Assembly (NCBI GenBank): GCA_040757085.1
Contig: JBFLXJ010000017.1
Location: 276,544-340,543 of the forward strand
Direction: 5' to 3'
From: Bacillota bacterium
GTDB lineage: Bacteria > Bacillota > Sulfobacillia > JACIYH01
Length of the DNA stretch: 64,000 nt
Part shown: positions 24,793 to 33,432 of the stretch, piece after piece
How the letters are laid out: each line of letters opens with the position of its first letter
How positions within the stretch are numbered: position 1 is the first letter of the stretch
Made by a program: the position numbers and the translations under genes
Notes under the pieces: generated by a model
Told to the model about the DNA's origin: nothing
The model's input: the letters and a program-made list of their open reading frames with translations, nothing else
Databases searched by the model: none

Positions 24793-24873
24793 CCGCAAGA
24801 CAAGCGGTAAATGAATCTACGCAGGCGCCGTACCCTGCATGCAAAGCCCGGAGCTGGAGGTGTGGATGCGAGG

Positions 24874-25941
24874 TTGACACAGGCGGTACTTGAGGTGAGC
24901 GGGCTGCGAGTGGATAAGGGCGGACGGCAGATCCTGGCCATCGAGCATCTGGCCGTGATGGAAGGGGAAGTGCTGGGACTGGTGGGTCCCAACGGGGCGG
25001 GAAAGACCACCCTCCTGATGGTGATGGCGGGCCTGGACATGGGGTTCCGGGGGCAGCTGGCCGTGGGGGGCGCAGCGCTCGATCCCCGCGGGCTCCTCTT
25101 CCACCGGAGACGACTGGGAGTAGTCCTCCAGGATCCCCAGATGCTGGACACCACCGTGCTGGCCAATGCGGCTGCCCCGTTGCGTTATCGCGGCGTGGCG
25201 GCCGGAGAGGCCCGGCGCCGGGCTGCCGTCTGGCTGGAGCGCCTGGGGATCGCGCACCTCGCGTCCCGGCCTGCCCGTACTCTGTCTGGCGGGGAACGTC
25301 AGCGGCTGGCTCTGGCCCGCGCCCTGGTTGCCGAGCCCCAGTTGCTCTTGCTGGACGAGCCTTTTTCGTCCCTGGACGCTCCTACGCGGGCCGCCCTGCT
25401 CACGGATCTCCGGCGGTTACTGGTTTCCCTGGGCATCACCGCGGTGGTGGTCAGTCACGATTTCACCGAAGTACTCTTGCTGGCTCACCGGGTGGCGGTA
25501 CTCATGGAGGGGCGGCTACGGCAGGTCGGCGAGCCCCGTGAGGTGTTCTCCCGTCCTGCCGATCCCGAGGTCGCGCATCTGGTGGGCATGGAAAACGTGT
25601 GGCCGGCCGAACTGGTCACGCGCCCGGACGGACCCCGGGTGTACGTGGAAGGGGTGGAATTGGACATCGACGGGCATCACCCCCCCGGCCGCGTGCGGGT
25701 AGGGGTGCGCCCGGAGGCGATTGTCCTTGCCCGGGATGGCCGGGGCTTCCCCGGGGAGGTGAGGGCGGTGGTACCCTTCGGGCCCCTGGTGCGGGTGGAA
25801 GTGGCCCGGCCCTTTCCCCTGGTCGCCCTCATCCCCCCCGCTCAGGCCATGGATCTGGGCCCCGGCGATACCGTTCGCATTTGCATTCCGCCGGATGGCC
25901 TCCACGTATTCAATGCCGGCTCCCCTGTGTCTTCCGAATGA
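24874..25941 (+). CDS. tupC: Tungstate ABC transporter ATPase
   Basis: About 355 residues. Walker A GPNGAGKTTLL (about residue 40), Q-loop VVLQDPQML, signature LSGGERQRLALARAL, Walker B LLLLDEPFSSLD and switch His VVSHDF are all intact. After the ATPase domain (to about 225) comes a C-terminal regulatory TOBE-like domain (VRVGVRPEAIVLARDG ... DTVRICIPPDGLHVF), as in Mod/Tup ATPases. TTG 24874 after GGAGGTG is preferred; an ATG at 24811 would add a basic leader not seen in the family. Converges with the GntR gene with a 3-base gap. Confidence 0.88.
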   Translation: MTQAVLEVSGLRVDKGGRQILAIEHLAVMEGEVLGLVGPNGAGKTTLLMVMAGLDMGFRGQLAVGGAALDPRGLLFHRRRLGVVLQDPQMLDTTVLANAAAPLRYRGVAAGEARRRAAVWLERLGIAHLASRPARTLSGGERQRLALARALVAEPQLLLLDEPFSSLDAPTRAALLTDLRRLLVSLGITAVVVSHDFTEVLLLAHRVAVLMEGRLRQVGEPREVFSRPADPEVAHLVGMENVWPAELVTRPDGPRVYVEGVELDIDGHHPPGRVRVGVRPEAIVLARDGRGFPGEVRAVVPFGPLVRVEVARPFPLVALIPPAQAMDLGPGDTVRICIPPDGLHVFNAGSPVSSE

Positions 25942-25944
25942 CGG

Positions 25945-26949
25945 TTACTCGCCGGTTACCTGGCGCGTGGCTGCTGCCTCCTGGGTGGACAGCGAGAAGT
26001 GCTGGGCCAGGATATGGAGGGAAGCCGGGTCGACCCGGTCGTAGAGAGGATATATTTCTCTGTCCCGTATCCTCTGTTGCAGTGGTTTCAGGCAGGGGAC
26101 GGTGCACACGAGGAGAATCGCCTCGCGTGCCAGGTAATCCACAGTGGCTTCATCCCCCACCAGGCAGGACTGCACGTTAACTCCCGGCCGGACCAGCTTT
26201 TGCACGATGGAATTGAAGCTGGGTAGCGTTTCGGGATCGCGACACACACACCCCACGGTGGCGCCGGCGGGCACCTGGGAGAGCCGTTCCAGTGTGGCGG
26301 GGGAGGTGGCCAACACCAGGCCCAGGATGGGAAGTCCCAGGTGGCCCAGGATGTCGCGAACCTCCCGGTAATGGAAATAGGTGGTGGCTATGGCCGCGTA
26401 ACGCTCCCGGTGCCTGGCCAGCCGGTCCCGCTCCTGGGTTAGCCGGCTGGTGAGGATTTTCTCCACCCTCAACCCGAGGGAAGAGCGGATGTCGTGTGCG
26501 AGGAGTTCCAGCTGGGTTTCATCGCATTCGGCGAAGAGCAGGGTGAGGGACCGGTAATCGCTCCGGTAGCGAGCCAGCAATCTCTCTACCAGTTCCCGCA
26601 ACTGTTCGGGTGAATAGCCGGCTGCCATGGCCGAGCGCATGGCCTGCTCCACCATCTGCTCCGCGGTGTGCAGGCCAGTACGCGGGTGCTGGTCGGGGCT
26701 GACCACGGTGGTCCCGTAGCCACGTCTGCTGACCAACAGGCCGCTTTGCTGCAGTTCCCGGTAAGCGGTCTTCACCGTATTCAGGCTCACTCCCAGAGCG
26801 TGAGCCAGTTCCCTTATGGGGGGCAGCAGCGACCCGGGCGGGATTTCGCCGGAAGAGATGCTCCAGCGAATGTTCTCACACAACTGCACATTGAGCGGAA
26901 CGTTGCTGCGATGGTCTAGTTTCCAGGTGGTGGGAATAGTGATTTTCAC
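25945..26949 (-). CDS. GntR-family transcriptional regulator with large C-terminal sensor
   Basis: About 334 residues. The N-terminal GntR winged helix (about 15-80) reads VPLNVQLCENIRWSISSGEIPPGSLLPPIRELAHALGVSLNTVKTAYRELQQSGLLVSRRGYGT. The rest is a helical linker plus an alpha/beta domain with an Asp-rich and a Cys-containing stretch (GATVGCVCRDPETLPSF; LAREAILLVCTVPCL). The sensor domain family was not recognised and differs from FadR, HutC and MocR types. GTG 26949 follows GGAGGGGTG; a longer ATG start (27030) lies beyond this site. It is divergent from the GerMN gene at 27031. Confidence 0.82.
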   Translation of the reverse strand: MKITIPTTWKLDHRSNVPLNVQLCENIRWSISSGEIPPGSLLPPIRELAHALGVSLNTVKTAYRELQQSGLLVSRRGYGTTVVSPDQHPRTGLHTAEQMVEQAMRSAMAAGYSPEQLRELVERLLARYRSDYRSLTLLFAECDETQLELLAHDIRSSLGLRVEKILTSRLTQERDRLARHRERYAAIATTYFHYREVRDILGHLGLPILGLVLATSPATLERLSQVPAGATVGCVCRDPETLPSFNSIVQKLVRPGVNVQSCLVGDEATVDYLAREAILLVCTVPCLKPLQQRIRDREIYPLYDRVDPASLHILAQHFSLSTQEAAATRQVTGE

Positions 26950-27030
26950 GGTGAAACACCCCTCCTTCTCGCCTATTTGTTTCTTTGTGACCCGTAGTAA
27001 TTCCTCTTTCGTGGCGTGGAGGTGGTACAA

Positions 27031-28050
27031 ATGGTCTCAAGGAGCCGCTGGAGACGGATTATGCCTGCAGTGGTGTGCACCTTGCTGGTGGTCACGGGGT
27101 GCCTTCCAGGCAAAATCCCGTCCGGACCCGAAGCGGGCACCCCCGGGCCGTCGTCCCCCGGGCAGCAGACCGCCACCGTTCCCCTGCCGGTGGCCGTCTT
27201 CCTGGCCCGGGAAGGCAAGCTGGAAGCTGTTTTCCGCTCCCTCCCGGTTTCCCCCGAGGAGGGGCCCCGGGCAGCTCTGGAGGCCCTCATTGCCGGCCCG
27301 ACTGCCTTCGAGGAGCGGCAGGGATACCGCCCCGTCCTCCCACCTTCCATCACGGTCCTGGCCGTCAGCGTGCAAGACGATGCAGCCACCGTAGACTTCA
27401 GCCGTGAGATCATCACCAGGTCGGGAGACGTGGGAGGGGGATCGTTGGCCGAGTCCCTGGCCCTGCACGCCATCTACCTGACATTGGCACAGTTTCCGGG
27501 CGTGGAGCGGGTGAAAGTCCTGGTGGAAGGCCAGAGCGAGGGCATGGTGGATGGGCGGCCGATCAGGGATTTCTGGGGCCACCTGGGGTTGCCCGAGTAC
27601 CTTGAAGGAGAGATCACCGTCCTGAGGGTGGCAGAGCGTCAACAGGTGGGAGACCAGGGTGTGGTCCGGCAGGCCGGCGGGCTGCGCCTCCAGTCGCTAC
27701 GCTGGTGGGCTCATCCCAGTCTGTTCCGCGTGGTGTTCGAACTGAAGGGTCCCGGTGGTACCGGGCTGGCCGGGATTCCTCCGGCCCAGGCCTCTTTCTC
27801 TGCTCGCCATCACGCTCTCTTCGTTACCATTCCCGGAGTAACGGAAACCGTCGTCGCAGACCTATCTGCCGGACAGGGGGTGGCGGTGAACGACTGGCGC
27901 GTGGAAAAACTGACGTGGGAGAAAACAGCCCCGTGCTCTTTCCGGTTGGACCTGTACCCTGACCGCGCCTGCGGTTGGCGCCTGTGGGGACTGGCCGACC
28001 CCGCCCGCATCGTACTGGACGTGTACGCAACCGGCCCCGCATCCCGCTGA
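27031..28050 (+). CDS. GerMN-domain lipoprotein with C-terminal AMIN-like domain
   Basis: 339 residues. Signal and lipobox MPAVVCTLLVVTGC, a Pro/Gly linker, then a GerMN domain (about 50-185): AVFLAREGKLEAVFRSLP, ALEALIAGPTAFEE, DDAATVDFSREI, IYLTLAQFPGVERVKVLVEGQ. The C-terminal ~130 residues (LRWWAHPSLFRVVFELKG ... RLDLYPDRACGWRLW ... ARIVLDVYA) resemble an AMIN/N-acetylmuramoyl amidase-associated domain. Membrane-anchored, likely outer-leaflet facing; role in spore or wall assembly by analogy with GerM. ATG 27031 follows GGAGGTGG. Confidence 0.8.
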   Translation: MVSRSRWRRIMPAVVCTLLVVTGCLPGKIPSGPEAGTPGPSSPGQQTATVPLPVAVFLAREGKLEAVFRSLPVSPEEGPRAALEALIAGPTAFEERQGYRPVLPPSITVLAVSVQDDAATVDFSREIITRSGDVGGGSLAESLALHAIYLTLAQFPGVERVKVLVEGQSEGMVDGRPIRDFWGHLGLPEYLEGEITVLRVAERQQVGDQGVVRQAGGLRLQSLRWWAHPSLFRVVFELKGPGGTGLAGIPPAQASFSARHHALFVTIPGVTETVVADLSAGQGVAVNDWRVEKLTWEKTAPCSFRLDLYPDRACGWRLWGLADPARIVLDVYATGPASR

Positions 28051-28102
28051 CCGGTTGCCTCACAACGAAAATGTACTTGTGCGCTCGAGGCAACGCGCTC
28101 GA

Positions 28103-28131
28103 TTGACAGGGGTCGCGGGTGCACCTATAAT
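28103..28131 (+). promoter_or_regulatory. Consensus sigma-A promoter of thrS (TTGACA-17-TATAAT)
   Basis: TTGACA at 28103-28108 and TATAAT at 28126-28131 with a 17-base spacer are perfect consensus elements. Transcription would start near 28138, at the 5' edge of the T-box leader. Confidence 0.92.
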
Positions 28132-28137
28132 GGCCCT

Positions 28138-28425
28138 GAGCAGAGGCATTGAGGCGGACGAGTAGGTCTGCTGCGCCCGCCAGAGAGAGGGCGCCAGGGG
28201 CTGGGAGCGTCCTCGGGAAACGGGCAGACTGAAAACCACCGCCGAGCCGCCGGCGGAAACCCGCGGCGACGGTGTCTGGGGTCGGTCGTCTGCGGTACTA
28301 TGCCGGGCCGGGTCAGCCCGTTACAGCTCCAGAGCGGGTCGCCCTCGGTCGTGCGCCGGGGCGGTCAACGAAGGGTGGAACCGCGGAGAGATCCCCCCGT
28401 CCCTCACGGGGGGCTTTTCTTTTCC
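28138..28425 (+). ncRNA. T-box leader (threonine) controlling thrS
   Basis: A T-box RNA senses uncharged tRNA-Thr and lets transcription proceed. Seen: the 5' GACGAGTAGGTC and AGAGAG elements of stem I, a probable specifier codon ACC at 28235-28237 followed by A, the T-box sequence AGGGTGGAACCGCGG at 28372-28386, and a terminator with CCCCCCGT (28393-28400) paired to ACGGGGGG (28406-28413) followed by CTTTTCTTTTCC. The specifier assignment agrees with the downstream gene. Confidence 0.93.
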
Positions 28426-28475
28426 GGGACCTCGAGAACCATGCGACCCGGCGGGAAGGCAGGGAGGTGTCGAGA

Positions 28476-30383
28476 TTGGTGAGCGGGATGGAGATCTTGA
28501 AGGCGCAGGGAAGAGAGGGAGGCGTGGGTCCGCAGGGGATCCTGGCCGCCAGGTGGCAGGGCGCGGTGGTGGACCTCAGCCGGGATCTGCCCGAAGGAGC
28601 GGAGCCGGAGTTCGTTACGTTTGCGGACGGGGACGGCAGGGACGTGTACCGGCACACGGCTGCCCACGTGCTGGCCCAGGCGGTGAAGCGATTGTTCCCG
28701 GAGGCACGCCTGGGTATCGGTCCCGCCATCGAGGAGGGGTTCTACTACGATTTCGACGTACCCCGACCCTTCACCCCGGAAGACCTGGCCCGCATCGAGG
28801 GGGAGGCGCGCGCCATCATTGCCGCCGACTACCCCGTGCGCCGGCGCGAGGTGACCCGGGAAGAAGCACGGGAGTTCTTCGCCTCCCGGGGTGAGGTCTA
28901 CAAGGTGGAACTTATCGACGAGTTGCCCGAGGGTGCCACCATCTCCCTTTACGACCAGGGTGAGTTTACCGACCTGTGCGCCGGCCCCCACCTCCCCTCA
29001 ACGGGATGGCTGGTGGCATTCAAGCTGCTTCACGCCGCCGGGGCGTACTGGCGGGGCGACGAGCGCAACCCCATGCTGCAGCGCATCTACGGCACCGCCT
29101 TCCCCACGCAGGAAGATATGGACCAGTACCTCTACCGGGTGGAGGAGGCGCGGCGCCGGGATCACCGTCGCCTGGGGCGCGAACTCGACCTCTTCAGCGT
29201 CCATGAGGAGGCCGGGGCGGGGCTGGTGTTCTGGCACCCCCGGGGTGGGGTGGTGCGTCAGATCATCGAGGACCTCTGGCGGGCGGAGCACCGCCGCCGG
29301 GGCTACGACGTCGTGTTCACGCCCCATGTGGCTCGCCTGGATCTCTGGAAAGTGAGCGGTCACTGGGACTGGTACCGGGAGAACATGTACTCTCCCATGG
29401 ACGTGGAAGGGGTGGAGTACCTGCTCAAGCCCATGAACTGTCCCTTCCACATCCTCATGTATAAGTCCCAGACCCGATCCTACCGGGACCTCCCCCTGCG
29501 GTGGGCCGAACTGGGGACGGTGTACCGCTACGAACGTTCGGGCGTGCTGCACGGTCTCCTGCGGGTGCGCGGGTTCACCCAGGACGACGCTCACATCTTC
29601 TGCCGCCCCGACCAGTTGCAGGAGGAACTGGTGGGGGTACTGGACCTGGCCCAGTACATGGTGGAGTCCTTCGGATTCCGGGACTACGAGATCATGCTTT
29701 CGGTTCGGGACCCGGCCAACAAACAGAAGTACATCGGGTCGGACGAAGTATGGGAGGTGGCGGAACGGGCCCTGTTGGCGGCCCTGGCCCAGAAGGAGTT
29801 GCCCTATGTGGTGGGGGAGGGGGAGGCCAAGTTCTACGGCCCCGCCATCGACATCACCCTGAAGGATGCTCTGGGTCGGGGTTGGCAGGGACCCACCATT
29901 CAGGTGGACTTCAACCTGCCCGAGCGCTTTGACCTCACCTACATGGGGGAAGATAACCGCGAGCACCGTCCGGTCATGATCCACCGCACCGTGCTTGGTT
30001 CCATGGAAAGATTCCTGGGCAGCCTCATCGAGCACTATGCGGGCGCCTTCCCCACCTGGCTGGCGCCCGTGCAGGTACGCGTCATCCCAGTGGCCGACCG
30101 GCACCTGTCGTACGCCCGTCAGGTGGTCGAGAGTCTGAAGCGGGCGGGTGTGCGGGCAGAGGGTGACTGGCGCAACGAGAAGGTATCGTACAAGATCCGG
30201 GCCGCCCAGCTGGATAAGATCCCTTACATGCTAGTGGTGGGAGACCGCGAGGAGGCCTCTTCCCAGGTGGCAGTGCGTCACCGTACCGAGGGTGACCTGG
30301 GGCCCATGGCCATGGAAACGTTCCTGGCCAGGGTACGAGAGGAGTGCGCGGGGAGGGGCGTGCCATGGCCGGCATCACCATGA
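28476..30383 (+). CDS. thrS: Threonyl-tRNA synthetase
   Basis: 635 residues, normal length. Order: short TGS-like N-terminus (about 10-55), editing/SAD domain with HTAAHVLAQAVKRLFP (about 57-72) and AGPHLPSTG, class II catalytic core with MNCPFHILMYKSQTRSYRDLP, RGFTQDDAHIFCR and HRTVLGSMERF, and an anticodon-binding domain (from about 530) with VRVIPVADRH. The metal-binding Cys and His of the core are in NCPFH and DAH. TTG 28476, 8 bases after GGAGG at 28463-28467, is the preferred start; GTG 28479 and ATG 28488 are alternatives. The frame is open upstream through the T-box only by chance. Confidence 0.96.
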   Translation: MVSGMEILKAQGREGGVGPQGILAARWQGAVVDLSRDLPEGAEPEFVTFADGDGRDVYRHTAAHVLAQAVKRLFPEARLGIGPAIEEGFYYDFDVPRPFTPEDLARIEGEARAIIAADYPVRRREVTREEAREFFASRGEVYKVELIDELPEGATISLYDQGEFTDLCAGPHLPSTGWLVAFKLLHAAGAYWRGDERNPMLQRIYGTAFPTQEDMDQYLYRVEEARRRDHRRLGRELDLFSVHEEAGAGLVFWHPRGGVVRQIIEDLWRAEHRRRGYDVVFTPHVARLDLWKVSGHWDWYRENMYSPMDVEGVEYLLKPMNCPFHILMYKSQTRSYRDLPLRWAELGTVYRYERSGVLHGLLRVRGFTQDDAHIFCRPDQLQEELVGVLDLAQYMVESFGFRDYEIMLSVRDPANKQKYIGSDEVWEVAERALLAALAQKELPYVVGEGEAKFYGPAIDITLKDALGRGWQGPTIQVDFNLPERFDLTYMGEDNREHRPVMIHRTVLGSMERFLGSLIEHYAGAFPTWLAPVQVRVIPVADRHLSYARQVVESLKRAGVRAEGDWRNEKVSYKIRAAQLDKIPYMLVVGDREEASSQVAVRHRTEGDLGPMAMETFLARVREECAGRGVPWPASP

Positions 30384-31453
30384 GTACGGCCCGGGATGGT
30401 CGTACGGCGGGTGCCGTCACCCTCACCACACGCCGCGGCGCGGTGCAGCCGGATCCGGAGGAAGCGGAAACCGCTCTCCGGGGTGTGCTGGAGGCAGGTG
30501 AATCCTTCTGGCTGGACGTGCAGGCTCCGGGCGCTGACGAGGTGGCGCTGCTGGAGCGAGTCCTGGGGTTGCACCCCGTGACCGTGGCCGAGGTCAAGCG
30601 TCCCAGCCAGTTTCCCCGCCTGGAAGTATATCCCACCCATGCCGTGCTGGTGCTGCACGCTGTGGAGGTGAACCGTGAGGCGCGGATTCCCGTATCTCGC
30701 CTCGAGGTGGACTGCGTGCTCGGACCGACTTATCTGGTGACCGTCCACGCACGGGAGGTCAACGTTCTCCGGGAGGTGCAACAGCGGCTGCGGGACGGCG
30801 CGCCTTTTCCCGCCAGGCCGGACCTGGTCCTGGTCGCTATCCTGGATGAGGCAGTGAAGGAACTCTACGCGGCCCTGGACTACCTGGCTGACCGCATCGC
30901 CGCACTGGAAGAAAAGGTCATGTCCGGGCGGTTGCGGAATCCCATGCGGGAGGTAACCGCTCTCCGCCGGGCCCTGGTGCGCTTGCGGCAGGGTCTGGGC
31001 CCAGAGGAGCAGGCGCTCTCGGACCTGGCCGGGCTGGCCGGAGTGTCCTTGCCACGAGGCCCGGCCGAAACGGCCGGGCAGGCCGAACGGACAGGCGAGG
31101 CTGGGCCGATGCTGGTCAGCGAGGTAGCGGCGCTGGCCATGCGCCGGACTGTGGACCTTCTGCGGCGCATCTGGGACGGCGTGGAGGTGGAACGGGACCT
31201 GGTGGACAACGTGGTCGAGGTCTATCTCGGCCTGCGTACCGACCGCCTGAACCTGATCATGCAACGGCTTACCCTGATCACCACCATCTTCATGCCCCTT
31301 ACCCTGATCGCCGGTATTTACGGCATGAACTTCCGGTATATGCCGGAACTGGAGTGGAAATACGGATACCCCGCCGCCCTGCTGTTGATGGTGGTCATCG
31401 GATACGGCATGTACCGGTGGTTCCGGTCACAGGGCTGGTTTGGTGAACCCTAA
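30365..31453 (+). CDS. CorA-family divalent cation transporter
   Basis: 362 residues. A large N-terminal cytosolic funnel domain, a long stalk helix (about 170-290), then two C-terminal membrane helices. The signature YGMNF between them (GIYGMNFRYMPEL, about residue 317-330) is intact. CorA pentamers carry Mg2+, Co2+ or Ni2+. ATG 30365 is preceded by GGGAGGGG and overlaps the end of thrS by 19 bases, so the transporter is probably translated from the thrS mRNA and indirectly under T-box control. It is one of two candidate magnesium systems in the window. Confidence 0.9.
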   Translation: MAGITMSTARDGRTAGAVTLTTRRGAVQPDPEEAETALRGVLEAGESFWLDVQAPGADEVALLERVLGLHPVTVAEVKRPSQFPRLEVYPTHAVLVLHAVEVNREARIPVSRLEVDCVLGPTYLVTVHAREVNVLREVQQRLRDGAPFPARPDLVLVAILDEAVKELYAALDYLADRIAALEEKVMSGRLRNPMREVTALRRALVRLRQGLGPEEQALSDLAGLAGVSLPRGPAETAGQAERTGEAGPMLVSEVAALAMRRTVDLLRRIWDGVEVERDLVDNVVEVYLGLRTDRLNLIMQRLTLITTIFMPLTLIAGIYGMNFRYMPELEWKYGYPAALLLMVVIGYGMYRWFRSQGWFGEP

Positions 31454-31479
31454 TCCCGGATGATGCTCGGACGGAACCT

Positions 31480-31513
31480 GGGGGTCCCCACCCCGCGGCC
31501 GGTGGTGACCCCC
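31480..31513. terminator. Bidirectional hairpin between corA-like and sleB-like genes
   Basis: GGGGGTCCCCACC at 31480-31492 pairs with GGTGGTGACCCCC at 31501-31513 with one mismatch and an 8-base loop. It stands between two converging genes. Confidence 0.65.
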
Positions 31514-31532
31514 CTGTGCACGCCAGTTCATG

Positions 31533-32153
31533 TCAGTAGGTGAAGCGGTGACCGCCGATGGTAGTTGCCCACGGTCGGGACCACATGTACGGGTTCCAGA
31601 CCTTGTTGTAGGCGAAGAAGTACAGGGCACCGCCCGTGGGATCGTAGCCGGCGAGAGCCTCCTGGGCTGCCTGCAGGCTTTCTGCGCTGGGGTACACCTG
31701 CCAGAGGTACCCGTTCAGGACGGGCTCGAACTGGCCCCAGTCGAAAATGACCCCCCGGATGCTGGAAGGAAACAGGCCGCTGCGGACGCGGTTCACCACC
31801 ACCGCCCCCACGGCCACTTTGCCGAGGTACGGTTCTCCGCCGGCTTCCGCCTCGATCAGGCGGGCCAGCAGAAGGAGGTCATCTCGGGAATAAGGGACGG
31901 CGCCCCAGAACACCCCACGGGAAACCTGGGGATGATCGGGAACCACCAGCGTTTGCCCGGGGTATATCCACCATCCCGCGCCCGGGTTCCACGCTTCCAG
32001 GGTGTAGACGTCCGTGCCGAACCACTGGGCGATCTGCCACAGGGTGTCGCCGGGCTGGACGGTGTAGTATGCCGCCAACGCCTGGGCCGGCACCGCCAGC
32101 ACAAGCAGCACGGCCAGGCCTGCCGTCAGCCGTATCCTGTTGAGATGCTTCAT
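31533..32153 (-). CDS. LysM / SleB-type cell-wall hydrolase
   Basis: 206 residues. Signal peptide (IRLTAGLAVLLVLAVPAQALA), one LysM repeat (YYTVQPGDTLWQIAQWFGTDVYTLEAWN, about 30-75) that binds peptidoglycan, and a hydrolase_2/SleB catalytic domain (about 95-205) with the probable catalytic Glu in LLARLIEAEAGGEP, KVAVGAVVVNRVRSG and GVIFDWGQFEPV. SleB-like enzymes are lytic transglycosylases active on spore cortex. ATG 32153 follows AAGGAGGCGGG. Last gene of the minus-strand group cysteine desulfurase-thiI-MFS. Confidence 0.88.
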   Translation of the reverse strand: MKHLNRIRLTAGLAVLLVLAVPAQALAAYYTVQPGDTLWQIAQWFGTDVYTLEAWNPGAGWWIYPGQTLVVPDHPQVSRGVFWGAVPYSRDDLLLLARLIEAEAGGEPYLGKVAVGAVVVNRVRSGLFPSSIRGVIFDWGQFEPVLNGYLWQVYPSAESLQAAQEALAGYDPTGGALYFFAYNKVWNPYMWSRPWATTIGGHRFTY

Positions 32154-32184
32154 CTCGTTCCCGCCTCCTTCCTGCTTGTCCATT

Positions 32185-33432
32185 TTACTGGGGGGAGGCG
32201 GGTCCTGTCATGTGAAATTTCTGCCTGAAGGCTAAAACCGTTGCGATTGTAAGCAATAACAGGGACGAGATGGCAAACGGGAGGTAGGGATTTACCCGGT
32301 ACATCCAGCCGCCCGGATAAGGGCCCGCGGCCATGGCCAGGCCGTTGGCTAGGCTGAACAGGGCAAAGCCCAGGCCGCGCCCCCGGGGCGGTAACGAGGT
32401 TGCCACCATGGCGGCCAGCAGGCTCCAGGAGACCATCCCTGCCCCGCGCAGGAAGCCGGACAATCCCAGCACCCACATGCTGCTGGAGACCATGAGGGTC
32501 CCCAGGGAGAGCACCATCAGAAGCAGGGAAATGGCGACGCCGCGCGCACGACCCATGCGGTCGGCGAGCCATCCCAGTGGGGGGCTGAGCAGGGAGCCGC
32601 CCAGGGCAACGGCTGATCCGAGCAGTCCCACCTGGGCGAGGTGAAGGTGGGCCACGTCCTGAAGGAACGGGGTTACGAAGGGGAGGGCTATGTGCTGGAC
32701 CAGATAAGTGCCTGCTCCCAGCGCCAGCAGCGCCGGGACCCCGGGGAGGGCGAGGAGCTCACGTAAGCCGAGATCGCTTCCTTCGCCTGCGTGGTGGGGC
32801 CTCTGGGGGTGCAGGGGGAGGAGAACGACCGTGGAGAGCACGAACAGGCCGAAGGCGGCCCAGAGGACGGGGCGCATCCCGGCCCGGTCAGCCCAGATAC
32901 CGCCGATCGCGGGTGAGATGATCATACCTAAGGGCCAGGACGCATCCACGATAGCAAAGGTGGTCGACATGCGGTGGGGAGGGCTGAGGTGCGTCATGTA
33001 GGCCCGCAGGGCCGGGCCGGAAAGCATGGAGATGTTGTAAAGGATCACGCCGGGCACCAGGTGGGTCCAGTGCTGGGCCAGGATGTACAGGAGGGGAGCG
33101 GGCGTGGCCACCGCCCAGCCCGCCACCATCACCCACTTGCGGTCGAACCTGTCCGCCAGGTATCCCCCGGGCAGGTACGATACCGCCATGGTAGCAAAGC
33201 CGATCGCATAAAGAAGTCCCAGTTCGGGGGCGTCGGCGCCCAGTTCCCGCACGTACGCTGGCCAGGTGTAAATGTACAGGCCGGCCCCCACGCTCCAGAG
33301 GAGTGTGGAAAAGAACAGCAGCCACAGATCCTGCCCCAGTGTCAGGTACCCTGGTTGTCCGTTACCCGGCGGTCCCCCACGGTTCCCAAGCCCGGCGGGG
33401 TCGGGTGCTGGGTGGCTCGTGTGCTTTGTCAT
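32185..33432 (-). CDS. Major facilitator superfamily transporter
   Basis: About 415 residues with 12 predicted membrane helices. The A-loop between TM2 and TM3 reads GGYLADRFDRKWVM and its second-half copy is LGWLADRMGRARGV, both matching the MFS G-x-L-a-D-r-x-G-r pattern. ATG 33432 overlaps the thiI stop as ATGA, indicating coupled translation. It is an exporter-type MFS by appearance; substrate unknown. Placement behind thiI gives no clear hint. Confidence 0.87.
   Translation of the reverse strand: MTKHTSHPAPDPAGLGNRGGPPGNGQPGYLTLGQDLWLLFFSTLLWSVGAGLYIYTWPAYVRELGADAPELGLLYAIGFATMAVSYLPGGYLADRFDRKWVMVAGWAVATPAPLLYILAQHWTHLVPGVILYNISMLSGPALRAYMTHLSPPHRMSTTFAIVDASWPLGMIISPAIGGIWADRAGMRPVLWAAFGLFVLSTVVLLPLHPQRPHHAGEGSDLGLRELLALPGVPALLALGAGTYLVQHIALPFVTPFLQDVAHLHLAQVGLLGSAVALGGSLLSPPLGWLADRMGRARGVAISLLLMVLSLGTLMVSSSMWVLGLSGFLRGAGMVSWSLLAAMVATSLPPRGRGLGFALFSLANGLAMAAGPYPGGWMYRVNPYLPFAISSLLLLTIATVLAFRQKFHMTGPASPQ

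Noticed and set aside
28272..28475. 68-residue N-terminal extension of thrS
   Set aside because: Lies within the T-box leader and terminator, which cannot be coding in the same way; the family starts near 28476.
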